DNA of 64,000 nt from NCBI RefSeq assembly GCF_013186535.1, contig NZ_JABMCZ010000001.1, forward strand, positions 1,116,001 through 1,180,000, written 5' to 3'. Made by a program: the position numbers and the translations under genes. A model generated the notes under the pieces. That model was not told the DNA's origin and did no database searches. It was given only the letters and a program-made list of their open reading frames with translations. Position 1 is the first letter of the stretch. Each line of letters opens with the position of its first letter. The DNA is from Nocardia terpenica (lineage in GTDB: Bacteria; Actinomycetota; Actinomycetes; Mycobacteriales; Mycobacteriaceae). This document shows, in pieces, positions 52,157 through 60,339 of this stretch.

Positions 52157-52947
52157 TAGTGCCACCGCACCCGCCGCGGAAACAGCGTCCGCGCGGCCTC
52201 GTGCGCGACCTCCAGCACCACCCGCGCCAGCCGATCGAAACCCATCGACTCGGCCCGCCCCGACAGCGACAGCGCCGCGGGCGGCATCCCGCGCCCGCGT
52301 AACGGCGCTGCGACACAGGCGATTCCGGTGACGGCCTCCTCCCGGTCGATCGCGACGCCCTGCCGCAACCGAATCTGGCCGAGCTCGCGCTGCAGGGCGT
52401 CGGTATCGCAGAGGGTGCGCGGGGTCAGGCGGGTCAATTTCCCCCGCACCGCGGCCTCGGCGATGGCCGGGTCCAGCGCGGCCAGCATCGCCTTGCCCAG
52501 AGCCGTTGCGTGCGCGGGCATCCGGCCGCCCAGCCGGGTCGGCAGCGTCGCGCCGAACCGGCCCCCGACCTTGTCCAGGTAGATCACGTCGCGGCCGTCG
52601 AGCACCGCCAGGTGCCCGACCAGTCCGGTGCGCTGGGCCAGCTCGTGCAGCAGCGGGCTGACCGCCTCGCGGATCTCGTTGTGGTCGGCGGTGAGCCCGC
52701 CCAGCTCGAGGGTCCGCATGCCGAGCCGGTAGCCGCCGGAGGTGTGCGCCAGCCAGCGCAGCCGGATCATCTGATCGAGGATGCGATGCACCGTCGAGCG
52801 CGGAAGCCCGGTCCGCTCAACGAGTTCCAGCAGCGTGAGGGTGGGTGTGGTGGCGTCGAACGCGTCGAGGATGAGGGTCATCCGCTCGATCATCGAGACC
52901 GGGCTCGCCGCGGTGCGGCCCCCGGAGGACAGCACGGTGACGGTCAT
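52156..52947 (-). CDS. IclR family transcriptional regulator
   Basis: The 263-residue protein has the winged-helix IclR domain (SMIERMTLILDAFDATTPTL, GLPRSTVHRILDQMIRLRWL) and the C-terminal effector domain (RTGLVGHLAVLDGRDVIYLD, GRMPAHATALGKAMLAALDP, GIACVAAPLRGR). ATG 52947 follows GGAGGTACAT. Its stop codon TAG is made from the TA duplicated by the IS630 insertion plus the first IS base. Removing the IS also gives TAG (TA followed by GGTCCC), so the protein is complete. The regulon is unknown; the OYE-Ddn gene lies upstream on the same strand. Confidence 0.9.
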   Translation of the reverse strand: MTVTVLSSGGRTAASPVSMIERMTLILDAFDATTPTLTLLELVERTGLPRSTVHRILDQMIRLRWLAHTSGGYRLGMRTLELGGLTADHNEIREAVSPLLHELAQRTGLVGHLAVLDGRDVIYLDKVGGRFGATLPTRLGGRMPAHATALGKAMLAALDPAIAEAAVRGKLTRLTPRTLCDTDALQRELGQIRLRQGVAIDREEAVTGIACVAAPLRGRGMPPAALSLSGRAESMGFDRLARVVLEVAHEAARTLFPRRVRWH

Positions 52948-53089
52948 ATGTACCTCCGTTGGCTCATATGCAGTCTAGGAGTATTCCGACTAGGCATGCA
53001 CGGGTTCAGGGCTTTGTGTCTCCAGTCACAGTGGCCCGCGTGCGGCCCGTCGCGAATCGGTAGAACTACGTATGTGCCACGGACGCTGG

Positions 53090-54787
53090 TCAGTCGGTGA
53101 AGGTGATCCGCACGGTGATCGGCGTGGTCTGCAATGCCGCGAAACCGGCCGCGGTCAGCGGCGCGAGCCGCGGATGCGGGGCGAACGTGCGGGCGCGGGC
53201 CACCACATCGTCGTCGGGCAGGAACTCGGCGGTGCCGGTGCGCCACCGGTTGCCTTGGCGCACGCGCACTTCCGGATGCGCGGCGATATTGCTCCCCCAC
53301 CCCGACCGCTTTCCGTGCTGGCAGATCACCCACGCGCCCTCGTGATCGAACAGCACCGTCACCGGCACCCGCCGCGGCTGCCCGCTCTTGCGCCCGATCG
53401 TCTCCAATTCCGTGGCGAACGTGGTGCGCACGCCGATGCGGTCGAGTGCGCGGAAGGTCGGGTTGGCGACATACCGGTTGACGGCTCGTTCGACGACGAA
53501 CTTTCGGGCCAGCCGATCCTTGTTCGTCCCGCCCGCCGCGCCGCGCTTGGGCCGGAGGGCGTCGAAACCGTTGCGGCGCACCATGGTCACCGCCGTCCGC
53601 CACGGGGAGCGGTTGGGGTCGGGTTCCAGTCCCGAACCGAGGCGGTGCAATTGGTCGGTATGCCATTGCAGATCCACGGCGCCGTCGAAGGTCTTGACGC
53701 TACTGCTGGCGCCCAGCCGCCCGCGCAGGCCGACCGTAATGTGCGGCGGGCGTAGCGCATCGGTGCGGGCGGAGAGCAGATCGTCTGCGGCGGTGGGGAA
53801 TACGGCGCTGGGACGGCCGACGCCGACCACATCGCACGCCCCGGATTCGATCGCGTCCGACATCGCGGCGCGGGAACGGAACCCGCCGGTGACCGCCAGC
53901 GGCACCGCGCCCGCGGCCTGCCGCACCGTCTCCGCGTACTCCAGAAAGTATGCCTCGCGGGCGCGCGTGCTGTCCGATGCCGTGCGCGGGCGGCCCATCA
54001 TGGCCGGGGATTCGTAACTGCCGCCGCTGATTTCGATCAGGTCGAGCGCCTCGGCGGACAGCCGCTCCACCACCGCCCGCGACTCGTCCTCGGTGAACCC
54101 GCCGCGCTGGAAATCCGCGGAGTTGAGCTTGATCGCGACCGCGAACCCCGGCGATACCGCGCCCCGGATCGCGCGCACCACCTCCAGCGGGAATCGCATC
54201 CGGCGCTGCGGATCACCGCCCCACCCGTCGGTGCGCCGATTCGCCAGCGGCGACAGGAACTGCGACACCAGGTAGCCGTGCGCGCCGTGCACCTGCACGC
54301 CGCTGAAACCGGCGGCCTCGGCGACCCGCGCGGCCGTGCCGAACCGGGCGATGATGTCGACGATCTCCGCCTCGGTCAGCGCGCGGGGCGCGGGCAGCCC
54401 GGGAATGCCGGGTGCGATGGCCGAGGGCGCCACCGTGCGACGCCGGGACGCGAGCGGATTGCCCTGCCGCCCCGGATGATTCAACTGCATCCACACCGGC
54501 GTGCCCCCCTCCCGGGCGGCCTTCGCCCACCGGGTCAGCGCATCCAGATCGCGCTCGTCCTCGATGGCCACATTGCCCGGCTCCCCGAGCTGCGTCCGAT
54601 CGACCATCACATTCCCGGTGACGATCAGCCCGAATCCTCCCGCGCCCCACCGACTGTAGAGCCGGGGCAGCCGATCGTCGGGCGCATGCTCGGCATTCCC
54701 GAGCCCCTCGCTGAGCGCCGATTTCATGATCCGATTGGGCAGCACCTGCCCGCAGGGAAGCGTAAGAGAATTATGCAAACTCGCCAT
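53090..54787 (-). CDS. Old yellow enzyme fused to a Ddn-like (F420) nitroreductase-family domain
   Basis: The 565-residue protein is one frame with two enzymes. Residues 1 to about 365 are an FMN-dependent OYE/NADH:flavin oxidoreductase: PNRIMKSALSEGLG, VWMQLNHPGRQGNPL, GVQVHGAHGYLVSQFLSPLA, PLAVTGGFRS and CDVVGVGRPS. After a linker, residues about 440-565 match the deazaflavin-dependent nitroreductase family (ELETIGRKSGQPRRVPVTVL, WVICQHGKRSGWGSNIAAHP, VRVRQGNRW). ATG 54787 has GGAGGCACG. A divergent TetR gene and two palindromic sites follow, so it is probably induced by its substrate, likely an enone or quinone-type compound. Confidence 0.87.
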   Translation of the reverse strand: MASLHNSLTLPCGQVLPNRIMKSALSEGLGNAEHAPDDRLPRLYSRWGAGGFGLIVTGNVMVDRTQLGEPGNVAIEDERDLDALTRWAKAAREGGTPVWMQLNHPGRQGNPLASRRRTVAPSAIAPGIPGLPAPRALTEAEIVDIIARFGTAARVAEAAGFSGVQVHGAHGYLVSQFLSPLANRRTDGWGGDPQRRMRFPLEVVRAIRGAVSPGFAVAIKLNSADFQRGGFTEDESRAVVERLSAEALDLIEISGGSYESPAMMGRPRTASDSTRAREAYFLEYAETVRQAAGAVPLAVTGGFRSRAAMSDAIESGACDVVGVGRPSAVFPTAADDLLSARTDALRPPHITVGLRGRLGASSSVKTFDGAVDLQWHTDQLHRLGSGLEPDPNRSPWRTAVTMVRRNGFDALRPKRGAAGGTNKDRLARKFVVERAVNRYVANPTFRALDRIGVRTTFATELETIGRKSGQPRRVPVTVLFDHEGAWVICQHGKRSGWGSNIAAHPEVRVRQGNRWRTGTAEFLPDDDVVARARTFAPHPRLAPLTAAGFAALQTTPITVRITFTD

Positions 54788-54822
54788 CGTGCCTCCAAGG
54801 TCGCCGCGAACCACCCGGTAGG

Positions 54823-54867
54823 TAGACCGATTGGTTTAGCAGGCACGCTAGTACACCGATCGGTCTA
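54823..54867. promoter_or_regulatory. Twin TetR operators
   Basis: Two related 16-bp dyads, TAGACCGATTGGTTTA (54823-54838) and TACACCGATCGGTCTA (54852-54867), lie 29 bp centre to centre between the divergent OYE-Ddn and TetR genes. They share the core ACCGAT-GGT with inverted symmetry. Confidence 0.7.
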
Positions 54868-54915
54868 CGGCAAGGGTAGGGTAGAACGACGGAATCTTCG
54901 GGGATAGGAGTCCAG

Positions 54916-55512
54916 ATGGGAGCCCGGGATCGGCTGATCGACAGTGCCGTGGAGCTGATGCGGCGGCACGGTGTCGCGGGTACCGGCATCGCCGACCTGC
55001 TGGAGCACAGCGGCATTTCCCGGCGGTCGGTGTATCTGAACTTCCCGGGCGGTAAGGCCGAGCTCATCGCCGAGGCCACCCGCACCGCGGGCCGGGCGGC
55101 GAGCGGGCTGTACCGCCGGGTCATCGCCGAGGCCGACCTGGCATCGTGCATCGCCGCCTTCCCGGCCATGTGGCGCGAGGTGCTGGTATCGAGCAACTTC
55201 GCCGCGGGCTGCCCGATCGTGGCCGCCGCCCTGGGCCGCTCCGAGTCCCCGGACGCGGCCGAGGCGGCGGGGGAGACATTCGCGGACTGGGAACGGATCC
55301 TCACCGAGCGACTGGAGGCCGAACAGGTGGAGGCCGAGGTGGCCGAGTCGCTGGCGACCACCATCGTCGCGGCGGTGGAGGGCGCGGTGGTGATGTCACT
55401 GGCCGCCCGCTCGGTCGCCCCGCTCGAGCGGGTCAGCAAGCAGATGGCGGCCCTGGTTGCCCAGTACGCCCGGCCGACGCGCCCGGCCGCCGAACCGGCG
55501 ACCACCGACTGA
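54916..55512 (+). CDS. TetR family transcriptional regulator
   Basis: The 198-residue protein has a TetR helix-turn-helix (TGIADLLEHSGISRRSVYLNF, about 23-43) and a C-terminal ligand domain of the LmrA/YxaF-like type (NFAAGCPIVAAALGRSESPD). ATG 54916 has a TAGGAGTCCAG site. It is divergent from the OYE-Ddn fusion and almost certainly represses it through the twin dyads, with autoregulation. Confidence 0.92.
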   Translation: MGARDRLIDSAVELMRRHGVAGTGIADLLEHSGISRRSVYLNFPGGKAELIAEATRTAGRAASGLYRRVIAEADLASCIAAFPAMWREVLVSSNFAAGCPIVAAALGRSESPDAAEAAGETFADWERILTERLEAEQVEAEVAESLATTIVAAVEGAVVMSLAARSVAPLERVSKQMAALVAQYARPTRPAAEPATTD

Positions 55513-55539
55513 GCGCGTATTCGAAAGTCCCCTCGTCAT

Positions 55540-55680
55540 TCCGGCGTGCGTCCTGCTGGTGCTTCCGGCGTGCGTCCTCTTCGTCATTTCGGCGTGCGTC
55601 CTGCTGGTGCTTCCGGCGTGCGTCCTCCTCGTCATTCCGGCATGAGTCCTCCTCGTGATTCCGGCGTGAGTCCTCCTTGT
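55540..55680. repeat. ~22-bp tandem array leading into palindrome R6
   Basis: Alternating units such as CGGCGTGCGTCCTGCTGGTG and CGGCGTGCGTCCTCCTCGTC run from the TetR 3' side into the palindrome at 55681. Each unit starts with TTCCGGCGTG, the first ten bases of the palindrome arm and loop. Confidence 0.85.
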
Positions 55681-55749
55681 GATTCCGGCGTGCTTTTGGC
55701 CGGAATCCACCCTGCCGCAGCAGATCTCGGCCGAAAGCACGCCGGAATG
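55681..55749. repeat. Palindromic repeat pair R6
   Basis: GATTCCGGC/GCCGGAATC (55681-55707, loop gtgcttttg) and the inverted, imperfect unit GATCTCGGC/GCCGGAAT (55723-55748, loop cgaaagcac). Confidence 0.85.
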
Positions 55750-55835
55750 ACGAGCAGGGCCTCTGCTCATATCCGCCGAACGCCCCGATTTTCCCGGGCT
55801 TGCGCATCTCTCGATATCTGCTCCGAACGCATATG

Positions 55836-55854
55836 TACGTTGCGCTGCAACGTA
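55836..55854. promoter_or_regulatory. Perfect 19-bp dyad upstream of the NmrA-like gene
   Basis: TACGTTGCGCTGCAACGTA is an inverted repeat with 8-bp arms and a 3-bp centre, 55 bp before the NmrA-like start. It looks like a TetR- or HxlR-type operator, but no regulator gene directly faces it. The flanks are A+T-rich for this genome, fitting a promoter. Confidence 0.65.
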
Positions 55855-55908
55855 ATTCACCAAAATTTCCATGTGCACGTAGCGCCCGCCGGAGGGTAGC
55901 TTCGGGGC

Positions 55909-56712
55909 ATGAAAATTCTGGTGACGGGTGCGAGCGGCAATATCGGCAGGAAGGTCGTCGATCATCTGATCGCGGCGGGGGCGGACGACATTCGGGCACT
56001 GGCGAACCATCCCGAGCGTGCCGACCTGCCGCCGGAGGTCGAGGTGGTGCGGGGCTATCTGGGGCGCGTGTCGTCGCTACCCGCGGCATTCGAGGGGGTC
56101 GACCGCATGTATCTGGCCCCGCATCTGCCCACCGCGGCCGAGGTCGTCCAGATCGCGCGGTCGGCCGGGATCGGCCGCATCGTCGACCTGTCCGGCGACG
56201 AGTCCAATCACTGGTGGCCGATCGCGGAGGCGGTCCAGAACTCCGGCCTGGACTGGACCCACCTGTTCGCGGGCGAATTCATGGAGAACAGCACCCAGTG
56301 GGCCGACCAGATCCGCGCCACCGGCGAGGTCCGCGAACCGTACCCGGATTCGGGCAACACCCCCATAGCCATGGACGACATCGCCCGCGTAGCCGCCACG
56401 GTCCTACTACAAGAAGGCCACTCCCACGCCTCCTACACCCTGACCGGCCCCGAAACCATCACCCGAGCCACCCAACTCGACCACCTCGCCCAGGCCCTGG
56501 GCCGCCCCCTCACCTTCGTCACCATCCCCCACGACGAGGCCATCGCCCAATTAACCCCGCACATGGGCGATTTCGCCACCTGGTACGTAGACGGCCTACG
56601 CACAATGGTCGACCACCCCCTACAACCAACCACCACGGTCCCCGACCTCACCGGCCACCCAGGCACAACCTTCGCCCAATGGGCAACCACCAACGCCCAC
56701 CAATTCCGCTGA
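55909..56712 (+). CDS. NmrA-like NAD(P)H-binding protein
   Basis: The 267-residue protein is an atypical SDR of the NmrA/quinone oxidoreductase (QOR2) type: dinucleotide motif VTGASGNIGRKVVDHL, RALANHPERADLP, VDRMYLAPHLPTAAE, and IVDLSGDESNHWWPIAEAVQ. The active-site Tyr-Lys pair of classical SDRs is absent, as usual for this group. It may sense redox state or reduce quinones. GGAGGGTAGC lies upstream. Its last 40 bp recur, diverged, about 360 bp downstream with the palindrome and array. Confidence 0.87.
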   Translation: MKILVTGASGNIGRKVVDHLIAAGADDIRALANHPERADLPPEVEVVRGYLGRVSSLPAAFEGVDRMYLAPHLPTAAEVVQIARSAGIGRIVDLSGDESNHWWPIAEAVQNSGLDWTHLFAGEFMENSTQWADQIRATGEVREPYPDSGNTPIAMDDIARVAATVLLQEGHSHASYTLTGPETITRATQLDHLAQALGRPLTFVTIPHDEAIAQLTPHMGDFATWYVDGLRTMVDHPLQPTTTVPDLTGHPGTTFAQWATTNAHQFR

Positions 56713-56792
56713 GCCCCAGCGCCATTCAGCCGCCCCCTGCGTGCAAGCCTCAACCCCATCAACCTCCCACCTCCGAGCAAGCCTCAACCCAT

Positions 56793-56850
56793 GATTCCGG
56801 CGTGCTTTTGGCCGGAATCTCGCTAGGCCCCGGCCAAAAGCACGCCGGGG
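56793..56850. repeat. Palindromic repeat pair R7
   Basis: GATTCCGGC/GCCGGAATC (56793-56819, loop gtgcttttg), then CCCCGGC/GCCGGGG (56828-56850, loop caaaagcac). The spacer and second unit are nearly identical to R8. Confidence 0.85.
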
Positions 56851-57029
56851 TCGTGGTGGTGGCGTGCGCGGGGTCGTGGTGGAGTGCGCGGGGTCGTGGT
56901 GGTGGCGTGCGCGGGGTCGTGGTGGTGGCGTGCGCGGGGTCGTGGTGGTGGAGTGCGCCGGGGCCGTGCAGGTGGCGTGCGCGGGGCCATGGATGTGGAG
57001 TGCGCCGGGGACGTGGAGGTGGAGCACGA
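56851..57029. repeat. GTGG-rich tandem array A
   Basis: About eight units of 20-23 bp built on GGTGGCGTGCGCGGGGTCGT follow palindrome R7. Units alternate between GTGGCG and GTGGAG forms. All frames are open because of the composition; no gene is supported. Confidence 0.8.
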
Positions 57030-57073
57030 GCTTCGCCCAGTGGGTACCCGCGAACGCCGACCAATCCCGCTGA
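57030..57073 (+). pseudogene. Duplicated 3' end of the NmrA-like gene
   Basis: This segment reads FAQWVPANADQSR-stop, against FAQWATTNAHQFR-stop at the true gene end (about 56671-56712). The DNA after the stop (GAGCCCC, then GAGCAAGCCTCA) is shared too. It is a remnant of a tandem duplication that carried gene end, palindrome and array together. Confidence 0.7.
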
Positions 57074-57121
57074 GCCCCATGGGCGTTCAAACTGTCGCCG
57101 CCGAGCAAGCCTCAGCCCTGT

Positions 57122-57180
57122 GATTCCGGCGTGCTTTTGGCCGGAATCTCGCTAGGCCCCGGCCAAGAGCACGCCGGGGC
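57122..57180. repeat. Palindromic repeat pair R8
   Basis: GATTCCGGC/GCCGGAATC (57122-57148, loop gtgcttttg), then CCCCGGC/GCCGGGG with loop caagagcac. It is a near copy of R7 including the spacer TCGCTAGG. Confidence 0.85.
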
Positions 57181-57375
57181 CATGGAGGTGGGGTGCGCCG
57201 GGGCCATGGATGTGGGGTGCGCCGGGGCCGTGGAGGTGGGGTGCGCCGGGGCCATGGGGTGGTGCGCGCCGGGGTCGTGCCGTGGAGGTGGCGTATGTCG
57301 GGACCGCGGGGCGACGTACGCGGGGCCTTGGAGGGTGGTGCGCGCCGGAGGCGTAGAGGTGGCGCGCGCCGAGGG
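57181..57375. repeat. Tandem array B (~24 bp units)
   Basis: Units like CATGGAGGTGGGGTGCGCCG with GGGC follow R8, degenerating toward the ribokinase stop codon at 57380. With array A it forms the second half of the local duplication. Confidence 0.8.
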
Positions 57376-57379
57376 CCGT

Positions 57380-58237
57380 TTACTGCTCGGCAAGCAGCCT
57401 CTCGATGTCGGTCCGATTCGGAATTGACGCGCTGGCACCGAGTTTTGTGGTGGCGAGGGCGCCTGCGGTGCAGCCCCAGGCGAGGGCGGTGGTGGGGCCC
57501 TCGTGCCAGTGGGCGGCGAAGGCGCCGGTGAAGGCGTCGCCTGCGCCGGTGGTGTCGATTACGTCCACGTGGACGCCGGGGTGGCTCAGGTTCGCGTCGG
57601 GGCCGCGGTAGGTCGCGCCGTCGCCGCCGCGGGTGATCACCAGGTGCGCAACGGTATCCAGCGCGGAGCTCAGTTGCTCGGCTTCGCCTTCGTTAACCAC
57701 CGCGATATCCACGACCTCCCACAACTCCGGCGGAAGCTGTTGCACGGGAGAAGGGTTCAGCAACACCACGGTCCCGTGGGCGTGGGCGTGGCGGGCGGCG
57801 GCCAGTACGGTTTCGGCCGGAATCTCCAACTGGCACATGAGGATATCGGCCGCGGCGATGGTGTCGAGGTCTTCGGCGGTCAAATCCGTCATTCGCCCGT
57901 TCGCGCCCGGCACCACCACGATGCTGTTCTCCCCGGCCGAGTCGACCACGATCGCGGCGATTCCGCACGAGCCGTCCAGTGACCGCAGTCGCTCGGCCCC
58001 GACTCCGGCGTCGGAGAGTACCCGCCGCAAGTCGGGGGCGAAACGGTCGTCGCCGACCGCGCCCACGAACTCCACCTCGCCCCCGGCCCGCCGCGCGGCG
58101 ATGGCCTGGTTGGACCCCTTCCCGCCGGGCACCATCTCGAATCCGGTGCCGAGCACCGTCTCCCCGGGCTCCGGCCGCTTGCCGGTCGTCGTCACCAGAT
58201 CCATGCCGATACTGCCCACCACCACGATTCGTGCCAT
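57380..58237 (-). CDS. rbsK: Ribokinase
   Basis: The 285-residue PfkB-family kinase has signature 1 in GGKGSNQAIAARRAGGEVEF and signature 2 with the catalytic Asp in DTTGAGDAFTGAFAAHW. The N-terminal IVVVGSIGMDLV is typical of ribokinase, as is the NPSPVQQLPPELWEVVDIAV segment. It phosphorylates D-ribose at O5 with ATP. The protein is slightly short but complete. It is divergent from proA, 50 bp away, and has no ribose transporter beside it. Confidence 0.9.
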   Translation of the reverse strand: MARIVVVGSIGMDLVTTTGKRPEPGETVLGTGFEMVPGGKGSNQAIAARRAGGEVEFVGAVGDDRFAPDLRRVLSDAGVGAERLRSLDGSCGIAAIVVDSAGENSIVVVPGANGRMTDLTAEDLDTIAAADILMCQLEIPAETVLAAARHAHAHGTVVLLNPSPVQQLPPELWEVVDIAVVNEGEAEQLSSALDTVAHLVITRGGDGATYRGPDANLSHPGVHVDVIDTTGAGDAFTGAFAAHWHEGPTTALAWGCTAGALATTKLGASASIPNRTDIERLLAEQ

Positions 58238-58287
58238 ACGGGCACGGTAGCCGGATTCGTCCGGCCGCGGTCAGTAGGCTGGTGGCC

Positions 58288-59559
58288 ATGACTGCTCCCA
58301 CTGCCACCACCAGCCAGGACGACGTCCGCGCGGTGGTGCACGACGCGGCGCGCCGGGCCCGGGTAGCGTCGCGGACGCTCGCCCAGCTGACCACCGCCCA
58401 GAAGGACACCGCCCTGCACGCCGCCGCCGATGCCCTGCTCGCGGCGAAGGACCGGATCCTCGCGGCCAATGCCGCCGACCTGCTGCACGCCGAGAACGCG
58501 GGCACCGGCGCCTCACTGCTGGATCGCTTGCGCCTCACCGATTCCCGCGTCGACGGCATCGCCGCGGGCCTGCGTCAGGTCGCGGGCCTGCCGGACCCGG
58601 TCGGCGTGGTGGTGCGCGGCTCGACGCTGCCGAACGGTCTGGAGACCCGTCAGGTGCGGGTGCCGCTGGGCGTGGTCGGCATGGTCTACGAGGCCCGCCC
58701 GAATGTCACGGTCGACGCCTTCGGCCTGACCCTCAAATCCGGCAATGCGGCCCTGCTGCGCGGCTCGTCCTCGGCGTCGAAATCCAATGCCACCCTGGTC
58801 GCCGTGCTCCGGGAAGCGCTTGCGGCACAGGGCCTTCCGGAAGACTCCGTGCAATTGCTGCCGAGCGAGGACCGCTCCAGCGTCACCCACCTCATCCAGG
58901 CCCGCGGCCTGGTCGACGTGGTCATCCCGCGCGGCGGCGCGGGCCTGATCAATGCCGTGGTCCGCGACGCGCAGGTCCCGACCATCGAGACCGGCACCGG
59001 CAACTGCCACGTCTACGTGCACGCCGCCGCCGATCTGGATATGGCCGAATCCATCCTGATCAATGCCAAGACCCGCCGCCCGAGCGTCTGCAATACCGCC
59101 GAGACGGTCCTGATCGACAAGGCCGTCGCCGATACCGCGGTGCCCCGGCTCACCGCCGCGCTGGAGCGGGCGGGCGTCACCATCCACGGCGACCTGCCCG
59201 GCCTGGTCCCGGCCACCGACGAGGACTGGGCCGACGAATACCTGTCCCTCGATATCGCCCTGAAGGTCGTCGACGACCTGGACGCCGCCGTCGACCACAT
59301 CACCCGCTGGGGCACCGGCCACACCGAGGCCATCGTCACCGCCGACCTGTCGGCCGCCCGCGAGTTCAGCAGCCGGGTCGACGCCGCCGCCGTCATGGTC
59401 AACGCCTCCACCGCCTTCACCGACGGCGAGCAGTTCGGCTTCGGCGCGGAGATCGGCATCTCGACCCAGAAGCTGCACGCCCGCGGCCCGATGGGCCTGC
59501 CGGAACTGACCTCCACGAAGTGGATCGTCTGGGGAGACGGGCAGATTCGCCCGGTCTGA
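58288..59559 (+). CDS. proA: Glutamate-5-semialdehyde dehydrogenase (gamma-glutamyl phosphate reductase)
   Basis: The 423-residue protein carries the ProA signature around VPLGVVGMVYEARPNVTVDA, LTLKSGNAALLRGSSSASKS, and the catalytic Cys in AKTRRPSVCNTAETVLID; EQFGFGAEIGISTQKLHARG closes the fold. It reduces gamma-glutamyl phosphate to glutamate semialdehyde with NADPH, the second step of proline synthesis. proB and proC are not in the window. ATG 58288 is the only start that fits the family. Confidence 0.95.
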   Translation: MTAPTATTSQDDVRAVVHDAARRARVASRTLAQLTTAQKDTALHAAADALLAAKDRILAANAADLLHAENAGTGASLLDRLRLTDSRVDGIAAGLRQVAGLPDPVGVVVRGSTLPNGLETRQVRVPLGVVGMVYEARPNVTVDAFGLTLKSGNAALLRGSSSASKSNATLVAVLREALAAQGLPEDSVQLLPSEDRSSVTHLIQARGLVDVVIPRGGAGLINAVVRDAQVPTIETGTGNCHVYVHAAADLDMAESILINAKTRRPSVCNTAETVLIDKAVADTAVPRLTAALERAGVTIHGDLPGLVPATDEDWADEYLSLDIALKVVDDLDAAVDHITRWGTGHTEAIVTADLSAAREFSSRVDAAAVMVNASTAFTDGEQFGFGAEIGISTQKLHARGPMGLPELTSTKWIVWGDGQIRPV

Positions 59560-59583
59560 GCCGACTATCGGTGCGGTGCAGCG

Positions 59584-60216
59584 TTATTGCCCGAATGCCC
59601 GGAGAAAGGTGTCCACCGCGGAGTCGGTGAGCGCCCGCAGCTCGGTATCGGGAACAACGCGAGTCCCCAACCGGGACTGCGTATCCAGCGGCCCGATGAG
59701 CAGCGCCGTGAAATGCGCGGCCGCCAGCTCCGGGTCCTGGATGCGCAGCCTGCCGCTCAGCGACAGCCGGGCGAGCCGGTCCGCCAGGGCCCGCCCCGCG
59801 CGGTGCTGCACCCCGGTCACGATATCGACCAGGTCGGGAAACCGCGCGGCCTGAGCGCAGACCAGCTGCCGCAGGGCGCGCGCCTCCTCGGCGCAATAGC
59901 ACTGTGCCAGTTGCAATCCGACCTCGCGGAGCCGGGCGGGCAGCTCGTCGCCATCGGTCAACTGCTCGATGGCGGCGAGGTTGGCGGCCAGGGCGGTATC
60001 CGAAAGTGCTTGCACCGCTTGGCGAAACAGCGTCTCCTTATCGCCGAAGTGGCTATAGACGGTGGCCTTGGCGACCTTGGCCTCGGCCGCGATGTCATCC
60101 ACCCGGGCCTGCGCGTACCCGACGCGTGCGAAGACCGTCAGCGCCGCGGTCATGACGGCACGCTGCTTGTCGATGCGCCCGCGCGTCGAGGCCGATCGGG
60201 AGTTCGCCGTGGTCAT
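59584..60216 (-). CDS. TetR family transcriptional regulator
   Basis: The 210-residue protein has an AcrR-like helix-turn-helix (ARVDDIAAEAKVAKATVYSHF, about 38-58) and a TetR_C_7/AefR-like C-terminal domain (LRQLVCAQAARFPDLVDIV). It is divergent from an SDR gene 123 bp away, with two inverted copies of ACTCACGAGTCTA between. I infer repression of the SDR and of itself. Confidence 0.92.
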   Translation of the reverse strand: MTTANSRSASTRGRIDKQRAVMTAALTVFARVGYAQARVDDIAAEAKVAKATVYSHFGDKETLFRQAVQALSDTALAANLAAIEQLTDGDELPARLREVGLQLAQCYCAEEARALRQLVCAQAARFPDLVDIVTGVQHRAGRALADRLARLSLSGRLRIQDPELAAAHFTALLIGPLDTQSRLGTRVVPDTELRALTDSAVDTFLRAFGQ

Positions 60217-60249
60217 CGGTCGAATATACCTCGAAGTCTTGGTGATTGA

Positions 60250-60294
60250 ACTCACGAGTCTACTTTGTGGGTCTTTCGTTCTAGACTCGTGAGT
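60250..60294. promoter_or_regulatory. Inverted pair of TetR half-operators
   Basis: ACTCACGAGTCTA (60250-60262) and its exact reverse complement TAGACTCGTGAGT (60282-60294) flank 19 bases. Each arm also contains the dyad ACTC-AC-GAGT, so each could be a full site. They lie between the divergent TetR and SDR genes. Confidence 0.75.
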
Positions 60295-60339
60295 CTGGAT
60301 GGATAGTCCACAGAGTTCATCGAGCATGAGGAGAACACC

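Noticed and set aside
52156..52170. IclR truncated by the IS630 insertion
   Set aside because: Reconstruction of the empty site gives the same TAG stop, so the protein is not shortened.
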